Numbered from the stretch's first letter, positions 43,549 through 53,381 are shown. The stretch is DNA of 64,000 nt from Sphingobacterium lumbrici (GCF_006476045.1 NZ_SRZY01000023.1:1-64000), one strand, 5' to 3'. Notes: a model not told the origin generated them from the sequence alone. Program-made: numbers and translations.

Positions 43549-45294
43549 CTATAGCGCCAGTATTTTTATTTCAGTCCTCCGGTTTTGTTCGTGCATTTCT
43601 TCAGAACAATTGACATTATTACTACAGTGGTTCATCAACTTACTTTCTCCGTATCCTTTTGCCACCAATCTGTCTTTTGCAATTCCACGGCTAATCAGAT
43701 ATTGTACTGCAGATTCAGCTCTTCGTTGAGATAGCTTTTGATTGTAATCATCATTGCCTCTACTGTCGGTATGCGATGATAGTTCGATACGTAATGTCGG
43801 ATTCTGTTGGAGTATAGAAACGACATTATCAAGAATAATTGCAGCATCCGGACGGATATTGCTCTTATCAAAATCGTAGTGAATATTCTTTAACACCCAT
43901 TCGCCTCCGGCTATCAGATCACAGACACCTAACTTCAATGTCACATAGAGCGTTTGACTGCGATCCAAACCTTTTGTACTCACGATTTCCGTCTGTGAAT
44001 ATTTTCCGGCTTGATGTGCTACGACAGAGAACTCTCCATTTTGCTCCAGTTGATAAATAAATTTACCCTCGCCATCCGATATTTGAGAAACGTTCGTTTT
44101 TGAGTTGCTATTGGTTAATACTGTGTTGACTCCTGAAGTATTTTTTTCGAGCGCACAATCAAATGTTTCGCCAATTAATGTGAAGCGTGGATCATCGTGG
44201 TAAATTTCTTTGAACAGGATGCTGGCAGGAGTCTTAAAATCTTCTTCCGTCAACGCAAGCAATGGCGTTTTTATTCCGTTCTTCTCGCCTATTATTTCAT
44301 ATCTTCCCGGGATTAGAGCGGAGATACGTGCTGCCTGACCATTTGCATCACTTATTGATCTTTCCTCCACGTTTGGCCCTTTCACAGATACCGTCACACC
44401 ACTCAATGCCAGGTTTGTCTGTTTATCCTTCACCACAACCTGAAGTCCCTTATCTACTCCTTTTACGAGATCGTCATAATGCTGAACGGGTTCTATAACT
44501 TTGGGTGTTGTTTTTGTTCCAAAAATGTATTTTATCCCCATACCTAAGTTCACACTTTGGTGAAGTGTAGAAGTCATTACTTTTCGCTCTTCGTAATGGT
44601 CTAAAAAGTGCTTAACCTCTGTGCTTGCAACAATAGGACTATATTCAACATACTCTTCTACAGTAAACTGACTGCTTTTGCCTGCAAATTTAGCTCCAAA
44701 GGACTGTAAATAGTCCACATTGGCGAAGAGTGCAACGTGCGTTGACAACTTGTAATTAAACCGCAAGCCTCCGACCCCGGCCCAGCTCATTGCTTTATTC
44801 GTCGAATCATTAGCTGTAGCTTTTATATCCATGGTAAACGGAAATAACATCGCATCTTCGTAATAGAGCGATCGGGTATATTCGGGAAAATACTGCTGCA
44901 TGGCACCCCCTTTTACATAGGCTTCAAATTGAAATCGATTTTTTTCATATTTATAGGTAGGTCCTATCCCAATAAAATAATGGACAAATTTGTTCTTTTT
45001 ATAATCTGTACTCAGATAGCCATTGGTAAAAAACATGGTATCTTTCTTAGCAGCCCCGTATGATAAATAACGTGCATCCAAACCTATACCAAATGTGTTA
45101 CCATTAAAATATTTGTCGAGAAAAAAACCGGAAAAGTAGCCTATTTTGGCTTCACCTACTGATTTGTATGTTCCAATGGGAATACTAGCACCCCCTTGTA
45201 CACCTATTTGCAGATCACCCTTGGAACGATTGTCCTGTGCATGTGCTAAAATTGTAAATCCAATTAACATTAAAGCGAGTAAAATTCTTTTCAT
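43549..45294 (-). CDS. OmpA-family outer-membrane protein with carboxypeptidase-regulatory-like segment
   Basis: The 581-residue protein has a signal peptide (1-19), an N-terminal outer-membrane beta-barrel-like region (about 25-265), a linker with CarboxypepD_reg-like repeats (about 285-450: LSGVTVSVKGPNVEERSISDANGQ) and a peptidoglycan-binding OmpA domain (about 465-581). The OmpA part has IHYDFDKSNIRPDAAIILDNV, ELSSHTDSRGNDDYNQKLSQRRAESAVQYL and KGYGES. It anchors the outer membrane to peptidoglycan. It is convergent with the CHAT operon and may or may not belong to that system. Confidence 0.85.
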   Translation of the reverse strand: MKRILLALMLIGFTILAHAQDNRSKGDLQIGVQGGASIPIGTYKSVGEAKIGYFSGFFLDKYFNGNTFGIGLDARYLSYGAAKKDTMFFTNGYLSTDYKKNKFVHYFIGIGPTYKYEKNRFQFEAYVKGGAMQQYFPEYTRSLYYEDAMLFPFTMDIKATANDSTNKAMSWAGVGGLRFNYKLSTHVALFANVDYLQSFGAKFAGKSSQFTVEEYVEYSPIVASTEVKHFLDHYEERKVMTSTLHQSVNLGMGIKYIFGTKTTPKVIEPVQHYDDLVKGVDKGLQVVVKDKQTNLALSGVTVSVKGPNVEERSISDANGQAARISALIPGRYEIIGEKNGIKTPLLALTEEDFKTPASILFKEIYHDDPRFTLIGETFDCALEKNTSGVNTVLTNSNSKTNVSQISDGEGKFIYQLEQNGEFSVVAHQAGKYSQTEIVSTKGLDRSQTLYVTLKLGVCDLIAGGEWVLKNIHYDFDKSNIRPDAAIILDNVVSILQQNPTLRIELSSHTDSRGNDDYNQKLSQRRAESAVQYLISRGIAKDRLVAKGYGESKLMNHCSNNVNCSEEMHEQNRRTEIKILAL

Positions 45295-45527
45295 ACCTTT
45301 TAGTTTTAAGTTTTTAATTCTGTCAGACTCATTGGTATATCATGGGTAATTACAAATTGTTACCCCAAGAAATAAAAAAACTGCACATCTAGCTGTGATA
45401 CCTGCAGCATTGCACCTTTTAGGAAGGTTATTGAATAATTATAGGTGTTTTCAGAAAAAATCAGCAATTAGAATGTGTCAACTATTAATCTTTTTCATAA
45501 ATTGCGTACTTTATAACTAGAATAGAA

Positions 45528-46595
45528 ATGAGCGCGACAGAACAACTTTCAATTCGCGTAGAGCCAACGCAACACTCAAGACTCTCGCAGGTAGATTTTA
45601 ACAATTTAGTATTCGGAAAAGTCATGTCAGACCACATGCTGGTCGCTGAATACAATGATGGCAAATGGACAGATGTCAGCATTCTACCTTATGGCGATTT
45701 AACGGTTAACCCGTCTATGTCGGCACTGCATTATGGGCAGGCTATCTTTGAAGGGATTAAAGGATATAAATTTGCAGATGGTACAGTGAGCATCTTCCGT
45801 CCGGAGAAAAATTGGGAACGTTTTAATAAATCAGCTTCACGCTTACAAATGCCGGAAGTGCCGGAAGAAATTTTCTTAGGAGGATTAAAAAAATTATTGG
45901 ATGTAGATAGGAATTGGGTACCGTCTAAAGAGGGAACTTCATTATATATCCGTCCTTTTATGTTTGCGACAGAAGCGGCATTGGGTGTCCATCCATCTAT
46001 ATCGTATAAATTTATTATTATTACATGCCCTGTAGGAGCTTACTACAGTAAACCTATCAGCTTAAAAGTAGAAACCCATTATACGCGTGCTGCGGAGGGT
46101 GGAGTTGGTTTTTCCAAAAATGCGGGTAATTATGCATTATCCCTGTATCCTACCAAATTGGCTAACGATGAGGGATACGATCAAATTATGTGGACTGATG
46201 CAAACGAGCACAGATACATTGAAGAAGCGGGTACAGCAAACCTTATATTCCGTATTGGAGACACCATTATCACGCCACACGGAGACACTATCTTGCATGG
46301 TATTACACGCCGTACCATTATGGAATTAGCTGAAAAGTGGGGCTATAAGGCCGAACAACGCAAGGTATCGGTACAAGAATTAATTGACGGTATCGAAAAC
46401 GGAACGGTATCCGAAGCCTTTGCTGCAGGAACAGCTGCCACCATTACGCATATTTCACGTATCGGATTCAATGGGCAGGATTACAATCTACCTCCGGTAG
46501 AAGGTCGCGAATTCTCCAACAAGGTATTGAGCTATTTAAATGATCTACGCTACGGCAAAATTGAAGATCCATTCGGCTGGAATTATATTGTCTAA
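45528..46595 (+). CDS. ilvE: Branched-chain amino acid aminotransferase
   Basis: The 355-residue PLP-dependent fold-IV transaminase has GQAIFEGIKGYK and IFRPEKNWERFNKSASRL, SLYIRPFMFATE, the PLP-lysine region GGVGFSKNAGNYALSLYP, YDQIMWTDANEHRYIEEAGTANL and SEAFAAGTAATITHISRIG. It interconverts leucine, isoleucine and valine with their keto acids using glutamate/2-oxoglutarate. The length fits the eukaryote-like (BCAT type II) bacterial enzymes. It has its own terminator. Confidence 0.92.
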   Translation: MSATEQLSIRVEPTQHSRLSQVDFNNLVFGKVMSDHMLVAEYNDGKWTDVSILPYGDLTVNPSMSALHYGQAIFEGIKGYKFADGTVSIFRPEKNWERFNKSASRLQMPEVPEEIFLGGLKKLLDVDRNWVPSKEGTSLYIRPFMFATEAALGVHPSISYKFIIITCPVGAYYSKPISLKVETHYTRAAEGGVGFSKNAGNYALSLYPTKLANDEGYDQIMWTDANEHRYIEEAGTANLIFRIGDTIITPHGDTILHGITRRTIMELAEKWGYKAEQRKVSVQELIDGIENGTVSEAFAAGTAATITHISRIGFNGQDYNLPPVEGREFSNKVLSYLNDLRYGKIEDPFGWNYIV

Positions 46596-46618
46596 TTGTT
46601 CAAATTGACTATTATATT

Positions 46619-46649
46619 AAATCCCAAGCAGTTATTCTGTTTGGGATTT
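46619..46649 (+). terminator. ilvE terminator
   Basis: Arms AAATCCCAA (46619-46627) and TTGGGATTT (46641-46649) with a T-rich tail (TTTGTTTTT), 23 bases after the stop. Confidence 0.8.
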
Positions 46650-46680
46650 TTGTTTTTAATGAAAGCTGGTTAGTAATGGA

Positions 46681-47194
46681 AATGAACCTTTTATTTAATC
46701 AGTTTTTTGACCCTCACATTGCCTTTCCGTTGTTGCCACGACAGGGCCTTCATTTTTTTCTTGATAAAAAAACGAAGCAAAAAAATCAAGGCTGTACCGT
46801 ATTTGTCGTTTCGGCGATGCGATGATGCAGTGCGCAGCTCTTAGGCCTCCGGCGCTCTGTCCCAAAACAAAGGCTGAGATCTGCTTGGTTACGTGCTAAT
46901 TGTACGTTTCTGCAACACATCATCCGCTGCCTGCACGTCCAAATCCGCTAAGGCCGTCCTTTTTCAATTCAGCTGAAGTATTATAATAATCATATAACAA
47001 TGCACTATCCTTACATGTCCGACAAATGTCGCCTTGGCGGGTCGCCGACAGCAGGAATGGTGATCCGTTCTGGCGAGCCGGCACAGCGACGAGTTCCTGC
47101 CTGCCGGCAGGCAGGTTTGATTCCTTTTTGCGGAAAAAAGGAATGCCTCATCGCGGCGAGCGACAAACAGAACTGATTAAATAAAAGGTTCATT
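46681..47194. repeat. Long non-coding repeat, copy B (514 bp) with 24-bp terminal inverted repeats
   Basis: 46681-46704 and 47171-47194 are perfect 24-bp inverted repeats (AATGAACCTTTTATTTAATC at the left edge). The interior aligns with copy A at 18831-19475 almost throughout, shorter because it lacks the 20-bp insert and the internal duplication of copy A. It fills the space between the convergent ilvE and miaA genes. No conserved reading frame. A MITE-like element, a structured RNA or a nucleoid-protein site are all possible. Confidence 0.8.
47096..47115. repeat. 20-bp perfect palindrome CCTGCCTGCCGGCAGGCAGG (copy B)
   Basis: Perfect palindrome, same position relative to the long repeat as 19378-19397 in copy A. 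Confidence 0.7.
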
Positions 47195-47207
47195 AAAAGC
47201 ATCCTCT

Positions 47208-48185
47208 CTAAGAAACAAACCGATTAAGATACGCCACTATCTTATCTTTTTCATTCGGTTGAAACCATGTCGTGTTACCATATTTCTTAAACCAGGTAAT
47301 CTGTCGCTTGGCATAGCGCCGCGAATTTTGTTTTATCTTTTCTATAGATTCTTCCCAAGAGGTCCTGCCGTCCAGATAATCGAATAACTCGGCATATCCA
47401 ACCGTTAATAATGCGGGCTTGTGACGATAAGGAAGTAAGAGCTTCACTTCTTCTATCAAACCAGCTTCAATCATCTTATCTACACGGATATTAATACGTT
47501 CGTATAATTTTTCCCGTTCCATATTGAGACCGATGGTAACGATGTCAAATGGTCTTTGAGGGGCGGCTTTCTTCTGATAAGAAGACATCGGTAGCCCTGT
47601 TGTCTGGTAAACCTCCAGTGCTCTAATCACACGTTGGGGATTACCTGTATCCGCTATAGCATAATAGTCTGGATCTATTGCTAAAAGACGTTCTTTCAAA
47701 AGATCAAGCCCATATTGTTCGAAGTCTTTATTAAGTTGATCCCGAATACCTTCCGGAGCTTTGGGAAGGTTATCAAGTCCTTCACAAACTGCCCGAACAA
47801 ACAACCCCGACCCTCCGACCATGATGACAGTATCGTGCTTTTTAAATAATTCCTCCATTAATGCTAACGCATCACGTTCGAAATCTCCTGCAGAATATTC
47901 TTCATCGATGGAATGGGAATCGACAAAGTGGTGGGGAGCCGCAGCTAGCTCTTCCGCATCAGGCTTTGCTGTACCAATACACATCTCTCGATAAAATTGG
48001 CGCGAATCTGCGGAGATAATTTCGGTGTTAAAATGTTGCGCCAAAGTGATAGCCATAGCAGTTTTACCTACTGCGGTAGGGCCAACCACTGCGACTAGAG
48101 TCTTTTTGGCTATTGTATTGCGTGCATTAATAATTATCCTCTCCTCCAAACTCTTGTGAAGACTCCTCTTCTTCACTTTCTTCAT
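47208..48185 (-). CDS. miaA: tRNA dimethylallyltransferase MiaA
   Basis: The enzyme transfers dimethylallyl to A37 of UNN-reading tRNAs (i6A). Motifs are VAVVGPTAVGKTAMAITL (P-loop), IISADSRQFYREMCIGTAKP, FVDSHSIDEEYSAGDFE, MVGGSGLFVRAVCEGLDNLP and YAKRQITWFKKY. The start is uncertain: the family normally begins about five residues before the P-loop, where only ATT/ATA codons occur. The nearest in-frame ATG (48185) lies inside the upstream gene and adds about 30 basic residues. The gene overlaps the upstream ORF-3-like gene by about 59 bases with that start. Confidence 0.88.
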   Translation of the reverse strand: MKKVKKRSLHKSLEERIIINARNTIAKKTLVAVVGPTAVGKTAMAITLAQHFNTEIISADSRQFYREMCIGTAKPDAEELAAAPHHFVDSHSIDEEYSAGDFERDALALMEELFKKHDTVIMVGGSGLFVRAVCEGLDNLPKAPEGIRDQLNKDFEQYGLDLLKERLLAIDPDYYAIADTGNPQRVIRALEVYQTTGLPMSSYQKKAAPQRPFDIVTIGLNMEREKLYERINIRVDKMIEAGLIEEVKLLLPYRHKPALLTVGYAELFDYLDGRTSWEESIEKIKQNSRRYAKRQITWFKKYGNTTWFQPNEKDKIVAYLNRFVS

Positions 48186-48705
48186 CGTCAACAACATCAA
48201 AATCATCCTCTTCATCAACACCATACTCTTCGGCTACCACATCAATATCATCGTCGTCGTCATCAACAGTATCTGCCACAGGGAAATTGGCCGCAGCTAG
48301 GTTTCGTGGAGCTTGACCGACAACTTTAAATAAAGCCGGATATTCTTTACCATCTTCTTCTTTCAGAATCTTAATGAGTTCCACATGAAAATCGTAGGGA
48401 CGGTCGAAATTATAGATATAATAAAATTTTTGATGAGGATCGTCTATAAACTTACTCAAACGGATATTTTCCATCAGCAATACGCCATCATTTATTTTAC
48501 GTGCAGATGGTTGTAAAGCAACTTCAGTTCCTTTCTTCCATTGGTCATTGCTCACATAAAATGAAGATGATGCATCTACAGGATAACCTGTGCTCTTATG
48601 AATTTCTTGATGTAATTCTAAGAAGGTGCTTTTTGAAGGCATATCAATATCACGATATATATCTTCATAATCTTCAAAAGTTACTCTAAATCTATAAATT
48701 GCCAT
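48127..48705 (-). CDS. Plasmid pRiA4b ORF-3-like protein (PF07929 type)
   Basis: The 192-residue protein has an ORF-3-like domain (about 1-130: YRFRVTFEDYEDIYRDIDMP, TFLELHQEIHKSTGYP, FYYIYNFDRPYDFHVELIKI) and a very acidic disordered tail (about 140-192, runs of D and E). Members of this family occur in plasmids, as IS1096-passenger-like proteins, and as fixed chromosomal genes upstream of miaA in Bacteroidota. No activity is known to me. The miaA frame begins within its tail, so translation may be coupled. Confidence 0.78.
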   Translation of the reverse strand: MAIYRFRVTFEDYEDIYRDIDMPSKSTFLELHQEIHKSTGYPVDASSSFYVSNDQWKKGTEVALQPSARKINDGVLLMENIRLSKFIDDPHQKFYYIYNFDRPYDFHVELIKILKEEDGKEYPALFKVVGQAPRNLAAANFPVADTVDDDDDDIDVVAEEYGVDEEDDFDVVDDEESEEEESSQEFGGEDNY

Positions 48706-48757
48706 ATTATAAGTCTCGTTTTTAAGCTCGCGCTCAATCGCTGTATAAAAATAAAAA

Positions 48758-50194
48758 TTATTTTGAGGTCTCTAAAGACAAAGTACGCTTGGGTTCTAAA
48801 TTTAATTCTTTCCCACGGCTTACCATAAAATGATATGCGGCCTCACGATTATTCGGAATATCTCCTTCCAAGATCGCTTCGCGAATAGCATTTTTGATAA
48901 TGCCGACCACCTTGCCTGGCCCCAATTCAAAGACTTCCATGATATCTTCGCCTGTTACCGGGGGTTGCCAGTTGCGGATCTGATCCCGTTCTTCTACGTC
49001 TTTGAGCTTCTGCTTTACCAGCTCAAAATTATCTCTATATTTTTTCTTTTTAAATTCATTTTTTGTAGTCACATCGGCATGACACAGCAACATCAGCGCC
49101 TCTATATCATCCCCTGCCTCGAAAAGTAAACGCCTTACGGCAGAATCGGTTACAATCTCTTGTGCCAATACAATTGGCCGCAAATGCAACTGTACCAATT
49201 TCTGCACAAACTTCATCTTGTCGTTAAGGGGTAATTTCAGTTCGGCAAAAAGTTTGGGCACCATTCGTGCTCCTTTATCTTCATGTCCGTGGAATGTCCA
49301 TCCTACACGTTTATCAAATCGTTTAGTTGCCGGCTTAGCGATATCGTGCATAATAGCAGCCCATCTCAACCATAGATCATCAGACATTTCTGCAACATTA
49401 TCCAATACTTCCAAGGTATGATAAAAGTTGTCCTTGTGTCCTTTACCATCAACTATATCAACACCATGCAGATTGCACATAGCTGGAAATATCAATGTTA
49501 ATAATCCGGTGTCAAATAGATATTTAAAACCCATCGACGGTTTATCCGACAAGATGATCTTATTCAATTCATCGGTAATACGTTCTTTAGAAATGATTTT
49601 AATCCTATCCTTTGTATCCGAAATAGATTGGATCGCATGGATATCAATTTTAAAGTTCAATTGCGTTGCAAAACGGATCGCCCTCATCATACGCAAAGGA
49701 TCGTCCGAAAATGTTTCCGCTGGTGCTAACGGGGTGCGAATAGAACGGTTTTCAATATCTTCAAGACCATTAAACGGATCTAACAATTCGCCATAGTTAT
49801 CAGCATTGAGCGAATATGCCATGGCGTTAATGGTAAAATCACGTCTGTTCTGATCGTCTTGTAACGTGCCATCCTCTACAATAGGTTTGCGGGATTCCCG
49901 TCGATAAGATTCCTTCCGAGCCCCCACAAATTCGACATCCAGTCCATCATAAACCAACATGGCTGTGCCGAAAGATTTATAAACGGCCACTTTGGTACGC
50001 AACTTTTCACCTAAGGCATTTGCAAAATCTATTCCGCTTCCTATAACCAGAATATCTACGTCATTTTTGAATGGACGGCCCATAATACGATCCCGCACAT
50101 ATCCCCCAATGACGTAGCATTCGGTTTTTGTGTGTGCTGCCAATTCTTTAATAATGGAAAATATAGGATGTTGTAAATGTTTAATAATTTGCAA
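48758..50194 (-). CDS. CCA tRNA nucleotidyltransferase / poly(A) polymerase family with HD domain
   Basis: The 478-residue class II nucleotidyltransferase has YVIGGYVRDRIMGR, NDVDILVIG (metal-binding DxD), RRDFTINAMAYS, DDPLRMMRAIRFATQL, then an HD domain with YHTLEVLDNVAE, LRWAAIMHDIAKPAT and FHGHEDKGARM. This domain set is that of bacterial CCA-adding enzymes with a phosphohydrolase-type HD domain. It completes or repairs the tRNA 3' CCA. Transcribed on the minus strand 19 bp after pdxA. Confidence 0.9.
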   Translation of the reverse strand: MQIIKHLQHPIFSIIKELAAHTKTECYVIGGYVRDRIMGRPFKNDVDILVIGSGIDFANALGEKLRTKVAVYKSFGTAMLVYDGLDVEFVGARKESYRRESRKPIVEDGTLQDDQNRRDFTINAMAYSLNADNYGELLDPFNGLEDIENRSIRTPLAPAETFSDDPLRMMRAIRFATQLNFKIDIHAIQSISDTKDRIKIISKERITDELNKIILSDKPSMGFKYLFDTGLLTLIFPAMCNLHGVDIVDGKGHKDNFYHTLEVLDNVAEMSDDLWLRWAAIMHDIAKPATKRFDKRVGWTFHGHEDKGARMVPKLFAELKLPLNDKMKFVQKLVQLHLRPIVLAQEIVTDSAVRRLLFEAGDDIEALMLLCHADVTTKNEFKKKKYRDNFELVKQKLKDVEERDQIRNWQPPVTGEDIMEVFELGPGKVVGIIKNAIREAILEGDIPNNREAAYHFMVSRGKELNLEPKRTLSLETSK

Positions 50195-50213
50195 AATTAC
50201 TTATTTTAATAAA

Positions 50214-51269
50214 TTAATCCCTATCCTTTGAAAGTTTACGAAATGCTAATGGATTTCGCGACAATTCGGCTTGCTCTCGACGGTTTTTGACGATATGTAC
50301 AGCGGCAAATATCGCTTCCAGAAATGATTCGTGGGAAGCTAAATTCTTTCCGGCAATATCATAGCCTGTTCCGTGATCGGGCGATGTGCGCACAATAGGT
50401 AATCCGGCTGTATAGTTTACCCCCTTACGATTCGCGATATGTTTAAAAGGAATTAAGCCTTGATCGTGGTACATTGCCAGCACACCATCAAATTTTAAAT
50501 AGGCATCCGTAGCAAAGAATCCATCTGCCGGATAAGGTCCAAGACAAAGGATCCCTTCTTGTTTTGCTCTATCGATAGCCGGACGAATAACCGTATCGTC
50601 TTCGGTCCCTATAATACCGTTATCACCGGCATGTGGGTTAAGTCCTAATACGGCAATCTTCGGCTTTTGAATCCAAAAGTCGGTCTTCAGACTGCTATTC
50701 ATCAGACGAAGCTTTTTTAGTATGGCTTCTTCTGTAATCTGTGCCGCAACCTCTTTAACAGGAATATGTCCGGTGACAACACCAATACGGAGATCATCAC
50801 AGATCATAAACATCAGTACATCATCCGAATTCGTCTTACTTTGCAGGTATTCCGTATGACCGGGAAACGAAAATCCTTCTTGCTGAATATTGTGCTTGTT
50901 GATAGGAGCTGTAATCAATGCGTCAATTTTCCCTGCATTCAAATCTTCAACGGCTCTCTCAAGTGAAATAAAGGCGTATTTCCCACCTATCTCATTCTCT
51001 TCTCCCAACGTAATCCGAACATCCTCCTGCCAGCAGTTGATCATATTCGCCCGCTTAGGATGAGCTTGTTCTACCCCATTGATTACATTGAAACTGAAAT
51101 CATTGATATTATTTGCTTTACGATGAAAAGAAGCATTTTTAGTATTTCCATAGACAATAGGTGTAAAATATTCCAGCACACGATTATCCAATAACGACTT
51201 GATAATCACTTCTAATCCTACCCCATTTATATCGCCTATACTAATACCTACTTTTAATTTTTCACTCAT
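50214..51269 (-). CDS. pdxA: 4-hydroxythreonine-4-phosphate dehydrogenase PdxA
   Basis: The 351-residue NAD-dependent dehydrogenase of the pyridoxal-phosphate pathway has VGISIGDINGVGLEVIIKSL, ALITAPINKHNIQQEGFSFPGHTEYL (His metal ligand), LGLNPHAGDNGIIGTED and AMYHDQGLIPFKH, with SPDHGTGYDIAGKNLASHES near the end. It oxidises 4-hydroxy-L-threonine phosphate, whose product condenses with deoxyxylulose phosphate via PdxJ. The start fits the family. Confidence 0.92.
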   Translation of the reverse strand: MSEKLKVGISIGDINGVGLEVIIKSLLDNRVLEYFTPIVYGNTKNASFHRKANNINDFSFNVINGVEQAHPKRANMINCWQEDVRITLGEENEIGGKYAFISLERAVEDLNAGKIDALITAPINKHNIQQEGFSFPGHTEYLQSKTNSDDVLMFMICDDLRIGVVTGHIPVKEVAAQITEEAILKKLRLMNSSLKTDFWIQKPKIAVLGLNPHAGDNGIIGTEDDTVIRPAIDRAKQEGILCLGPYPADGFFATDAYLKFDGVLAMYHDQGLIPFKHIANRKGVNYTAGLPIVRTSPDHGTGYDIAGKNLASHESFLEAIFAAVHIVKNRREQAELSRNPLAFRKLSKDRD

Positions 51270-51302
51270 CTTTTAAAGCTTTATTCGCTCAAAAATAAAC
51301 AA

Positions 51303-51336
51303 AAAACCGCAGAAAACTAATGCTTTCTGCGGTTTT
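51303..51336 (-). terminator. Terminator downstream of the small 51.4-kb ORF
   Basis: Perfect 13-base arms (51303-51315 AAAACCGCAGAAA; 51324-51336), followed on the minus strand by a T run. It faces out of the small ORF and lies upstream of pdxA. Confidence 0.75.
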
Positions 51337-51392
51337 ACGAATTCTTACACAGAACTATTTACGCTTACATTATTTTTATTTAATGACGCATA

Positions 51393-51557
51393 CTATTTTG
51401 CATCCAAAAAGATCTTTTTACTATTTTTATCTAAATCGTATTTCTTCTTATCCTTATCTAACAAGACATCAAATCCATTGTATTTTTCACTTGTTGCCTT
51501 ATCTTCCATTTTTGGAGGAGTAACAGTTTTAGAATCCGGGAGTGTTTTTTTAGGCAT
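51393..51557 (-). CDS. Small lysine/aspartate-rich ORF, 54 aa (hypothetical)
   Basis: MPKKTLPDSK start; a repeated D-K-x-K pattern (LLDKDKKKYDLDKNSKKIFL) ends the protein. The frame is open upstream to 51602 without another ATG. It is bracketed by two minus-strand terminators (51303-51336 and 51623-51683), so it is a separate transcription unit. It may be a genuine small protein or the tail of a decayed gene. No family recognised. Confidence 0.4.
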   Translation of the reverse strand: MPKKTLPDSKTVTPPKMEDKATSEKYNGFDVLLDKDKKKYDLDKNSKKIFLDAK

Positions 51558-51622
51558 TACTGGTTTTGAAGCATCGGATAATCTTCCAATTTCATTATAC
51601 CCCTACCCCGTTAGAACTAACA

Positions 51623-51683
51623 AAAAAGCCTTCATAAACACGTTAATACTTTTACCGACTAACGTTTATTATGAAGGCTTTTT
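51623..51683 (-). terminator. kbl terminator
   Basis: Long hairpin of 23-24-base arms with a one-base bulge (AAAAAGCCTTCATAA at 51623 and its complement ending at 51683), 18 bases past the kbl stop, with T run on the minus strand. Confidence 0.8.
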
Positions 51684-51700
51684 CAATAAAAATAACGCTA

Positions 51701-52891
51701 TTACTTTATCACACCCAATGCTTTTCCGACTTTGGTAAACGCAGCAATCGCTTTATCCAAGTGTTCGGTTTCATGTGCAGCAGAGATCTGTACACGGATA
51801 CGTGCTTTTCCCTGTGGAACAACCGGATAATAAAAACCGATCACATAAATTCCTTCTTCCAGCATTTTTGCTGCAAATTCTTGTGCTAATTTAGCATCAT
51901 ATAACATGACGGGAACGATGGGATGAAAACCTGATTTGATGTCGAATCCGGCTTCTGTCATTTTCTCACGGAAGTATGTCGTATTATTCTCCAACTTATC
52001 CCGTAGTTCAGTCGTTTCACTCAACATATCCAATACCGCAACGGAAGCACCAGCAATTGCGGGAGCCAGGGTATTTGAAAATAAATACGGACGTGAGCGT
52101 TGACGCAACATATCAATAATTTCCTTACGCCCAGACGTAAAACCACCTGAAGCACCTCCTAAGGCTTTACCGAGGGTACCTGTTATAATATCTACGCGAT
52201 CTATCACGTTAAATAATTCGTGGGTACCGCGACCTGTCTTACCAATGAAGCCAGAGCAGTGCGATTCATCTATCATCACTAAAGCCTCATATTTATCGGC
52301 AAGATCACAGATTTTATCCAAAGGGGCTACCGAGCCATCCATTGAAAAAGCACCGTCTGTTACAATGATACGATGGCGTGCTCCTGAAGCGGCTTTTAAT
52401 TGTACTTCAAGATCTTCCATATCGCAATTTTTATAACGGAAACGTTGTGCTTTACACAAACGCACTCCATCGATAATCGAAGCGTGATTCAACTCATCCG
52501 AAATAATAGCATCCTCTGCTCCTAATAACGGCTCGAATACGCCTCCATTAGCATCAAATGCGGCAGCATATAAAATGGTATCCTCGGCACCTAAAAATTT
52601 AGAAATCTTGGCTTCTAATTCTTTATGAACATCCTGCGTACCACAGATAAAGCGCACAGATGACATCCCATAACCATGTGAATCAATGGCTTTTTTTGCA
52701 GCTTCTGTAACTTTGGGATGAGATGACAATCCCAGATAATTGTTCGCACAGAAATTAATCACTTCCTGCCCTGTACTTACTTTAATATCTGCCCCTTGCG
52801 GTGTAACGATGATACGTTCTTCTTTGTACAAGCCTGCATCCTTAATCGCTGCAAGTTCTTTTTCCAATACGGGTTTTAATGTTGTAAACAT
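51701..52891 (-). CDS. kbl: Glycine C-acetyltransferase (2-amino-3-ketobutyrate CoA ligase)
   Basis: The 396-residue alpha-oxoamine synthase (PLP fold I) has [92 protein letters not shown] and the PLP lysine in [16 protein letters not shown]. It cleaves 2-amino-3-ketobutyrate (from threonine) to glycine and acetyl-CoA. Serine palmitoyltransferase-type members are close relatives, but the SVRFICGTQ context favours Kbl. No threonine dehydrogenase gene lies next to it. Confidence 0.9.
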   Translation of the reverse strand: MFTTLKPVLEKELAAIKDAGLYKEERIIVTPQGADIKVSTGQEVINFCANNYLGLSSHPKVTEAAKKAIDSHGYGMSSVRFICGTQDVHKELEAKISKFLGAEDTILYAAAFDANGGVFEPLLGAEDAIISDELNHASIIDGVRLCKAQRFRYKNCDMEDLEVQLKAASGARHRIIVTDGAFSMDGSVAPLDKICDLADKYEALVMIDESHCSGFIGKTGRGTHELFNVIDRVDIITGTLGKALGGASGGFTSGRKEIIDMLRQRSRPYLFSNTLAPAIAGASVAVLDMLSETTELRDKLENNTTYFREKMTEAGFDIKSGFHPIVPVMLYDAKLAQEFAAKMLEEGIYVIGFYYPVVPQGKARIRVQISAAHETEHLDKAIAAFTKVGKALGVIK

Positions 52892-53381
52892 ATTATAAGT
52901 AAAAAAAGTTATAAGTCAAAAAATAGGCAAATAAGCGGATTCGCAAATTCACTCGTCTACCAACCAAAGATACAAGAAATTATAATGTGCTTATAACGAA
53001 ATCGATTGTCCTATTTAATCCGCTTCCATGTTTCGGTCCGACCCAAAAACTCACACCCTCATATCCACGGATGTCTAGTTGGCTGATACCTTATAATACT
53101 CATTTTACATCTGTACGTTTTACCTGATTTTGGATCATAAATATATCAGCCCTCATAAGGACTGCCAGTTTTGGTAAAATTGTTTCATTTATCGTGAACA
53201 TTCTTCAACGTCAATTTGAGCGTACACCTCGATCCTAAGATATATGATGTTTTAAATCTTTAATCGGCATGCGGTTTTTCGGATGTTAGGTTCTTAAACT
53301 GCTAGTCAGCGCGTTTAATGTCGAAACTTTTCCTTTGGCACTAAATTTGACCTGTTTTTTCCAAACTAATACTTTGTAATT
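52892..53381. other. Intergenic region without recognisable features
   Basis: About 490 bases between kbl and the holin-like gene. No supported frame, tRNA or repeat was found. CTAATACTTTG near 53365 resembles a -7 box but is one base short of TAnnTTTG. Confidence 0.4.

Noticed and set aside
53360-53381. Promoter -7 box for the holin-like gene
   Set aside because: Spacing between TA and TTTG is one base short of the consensus and no -33 element is present.
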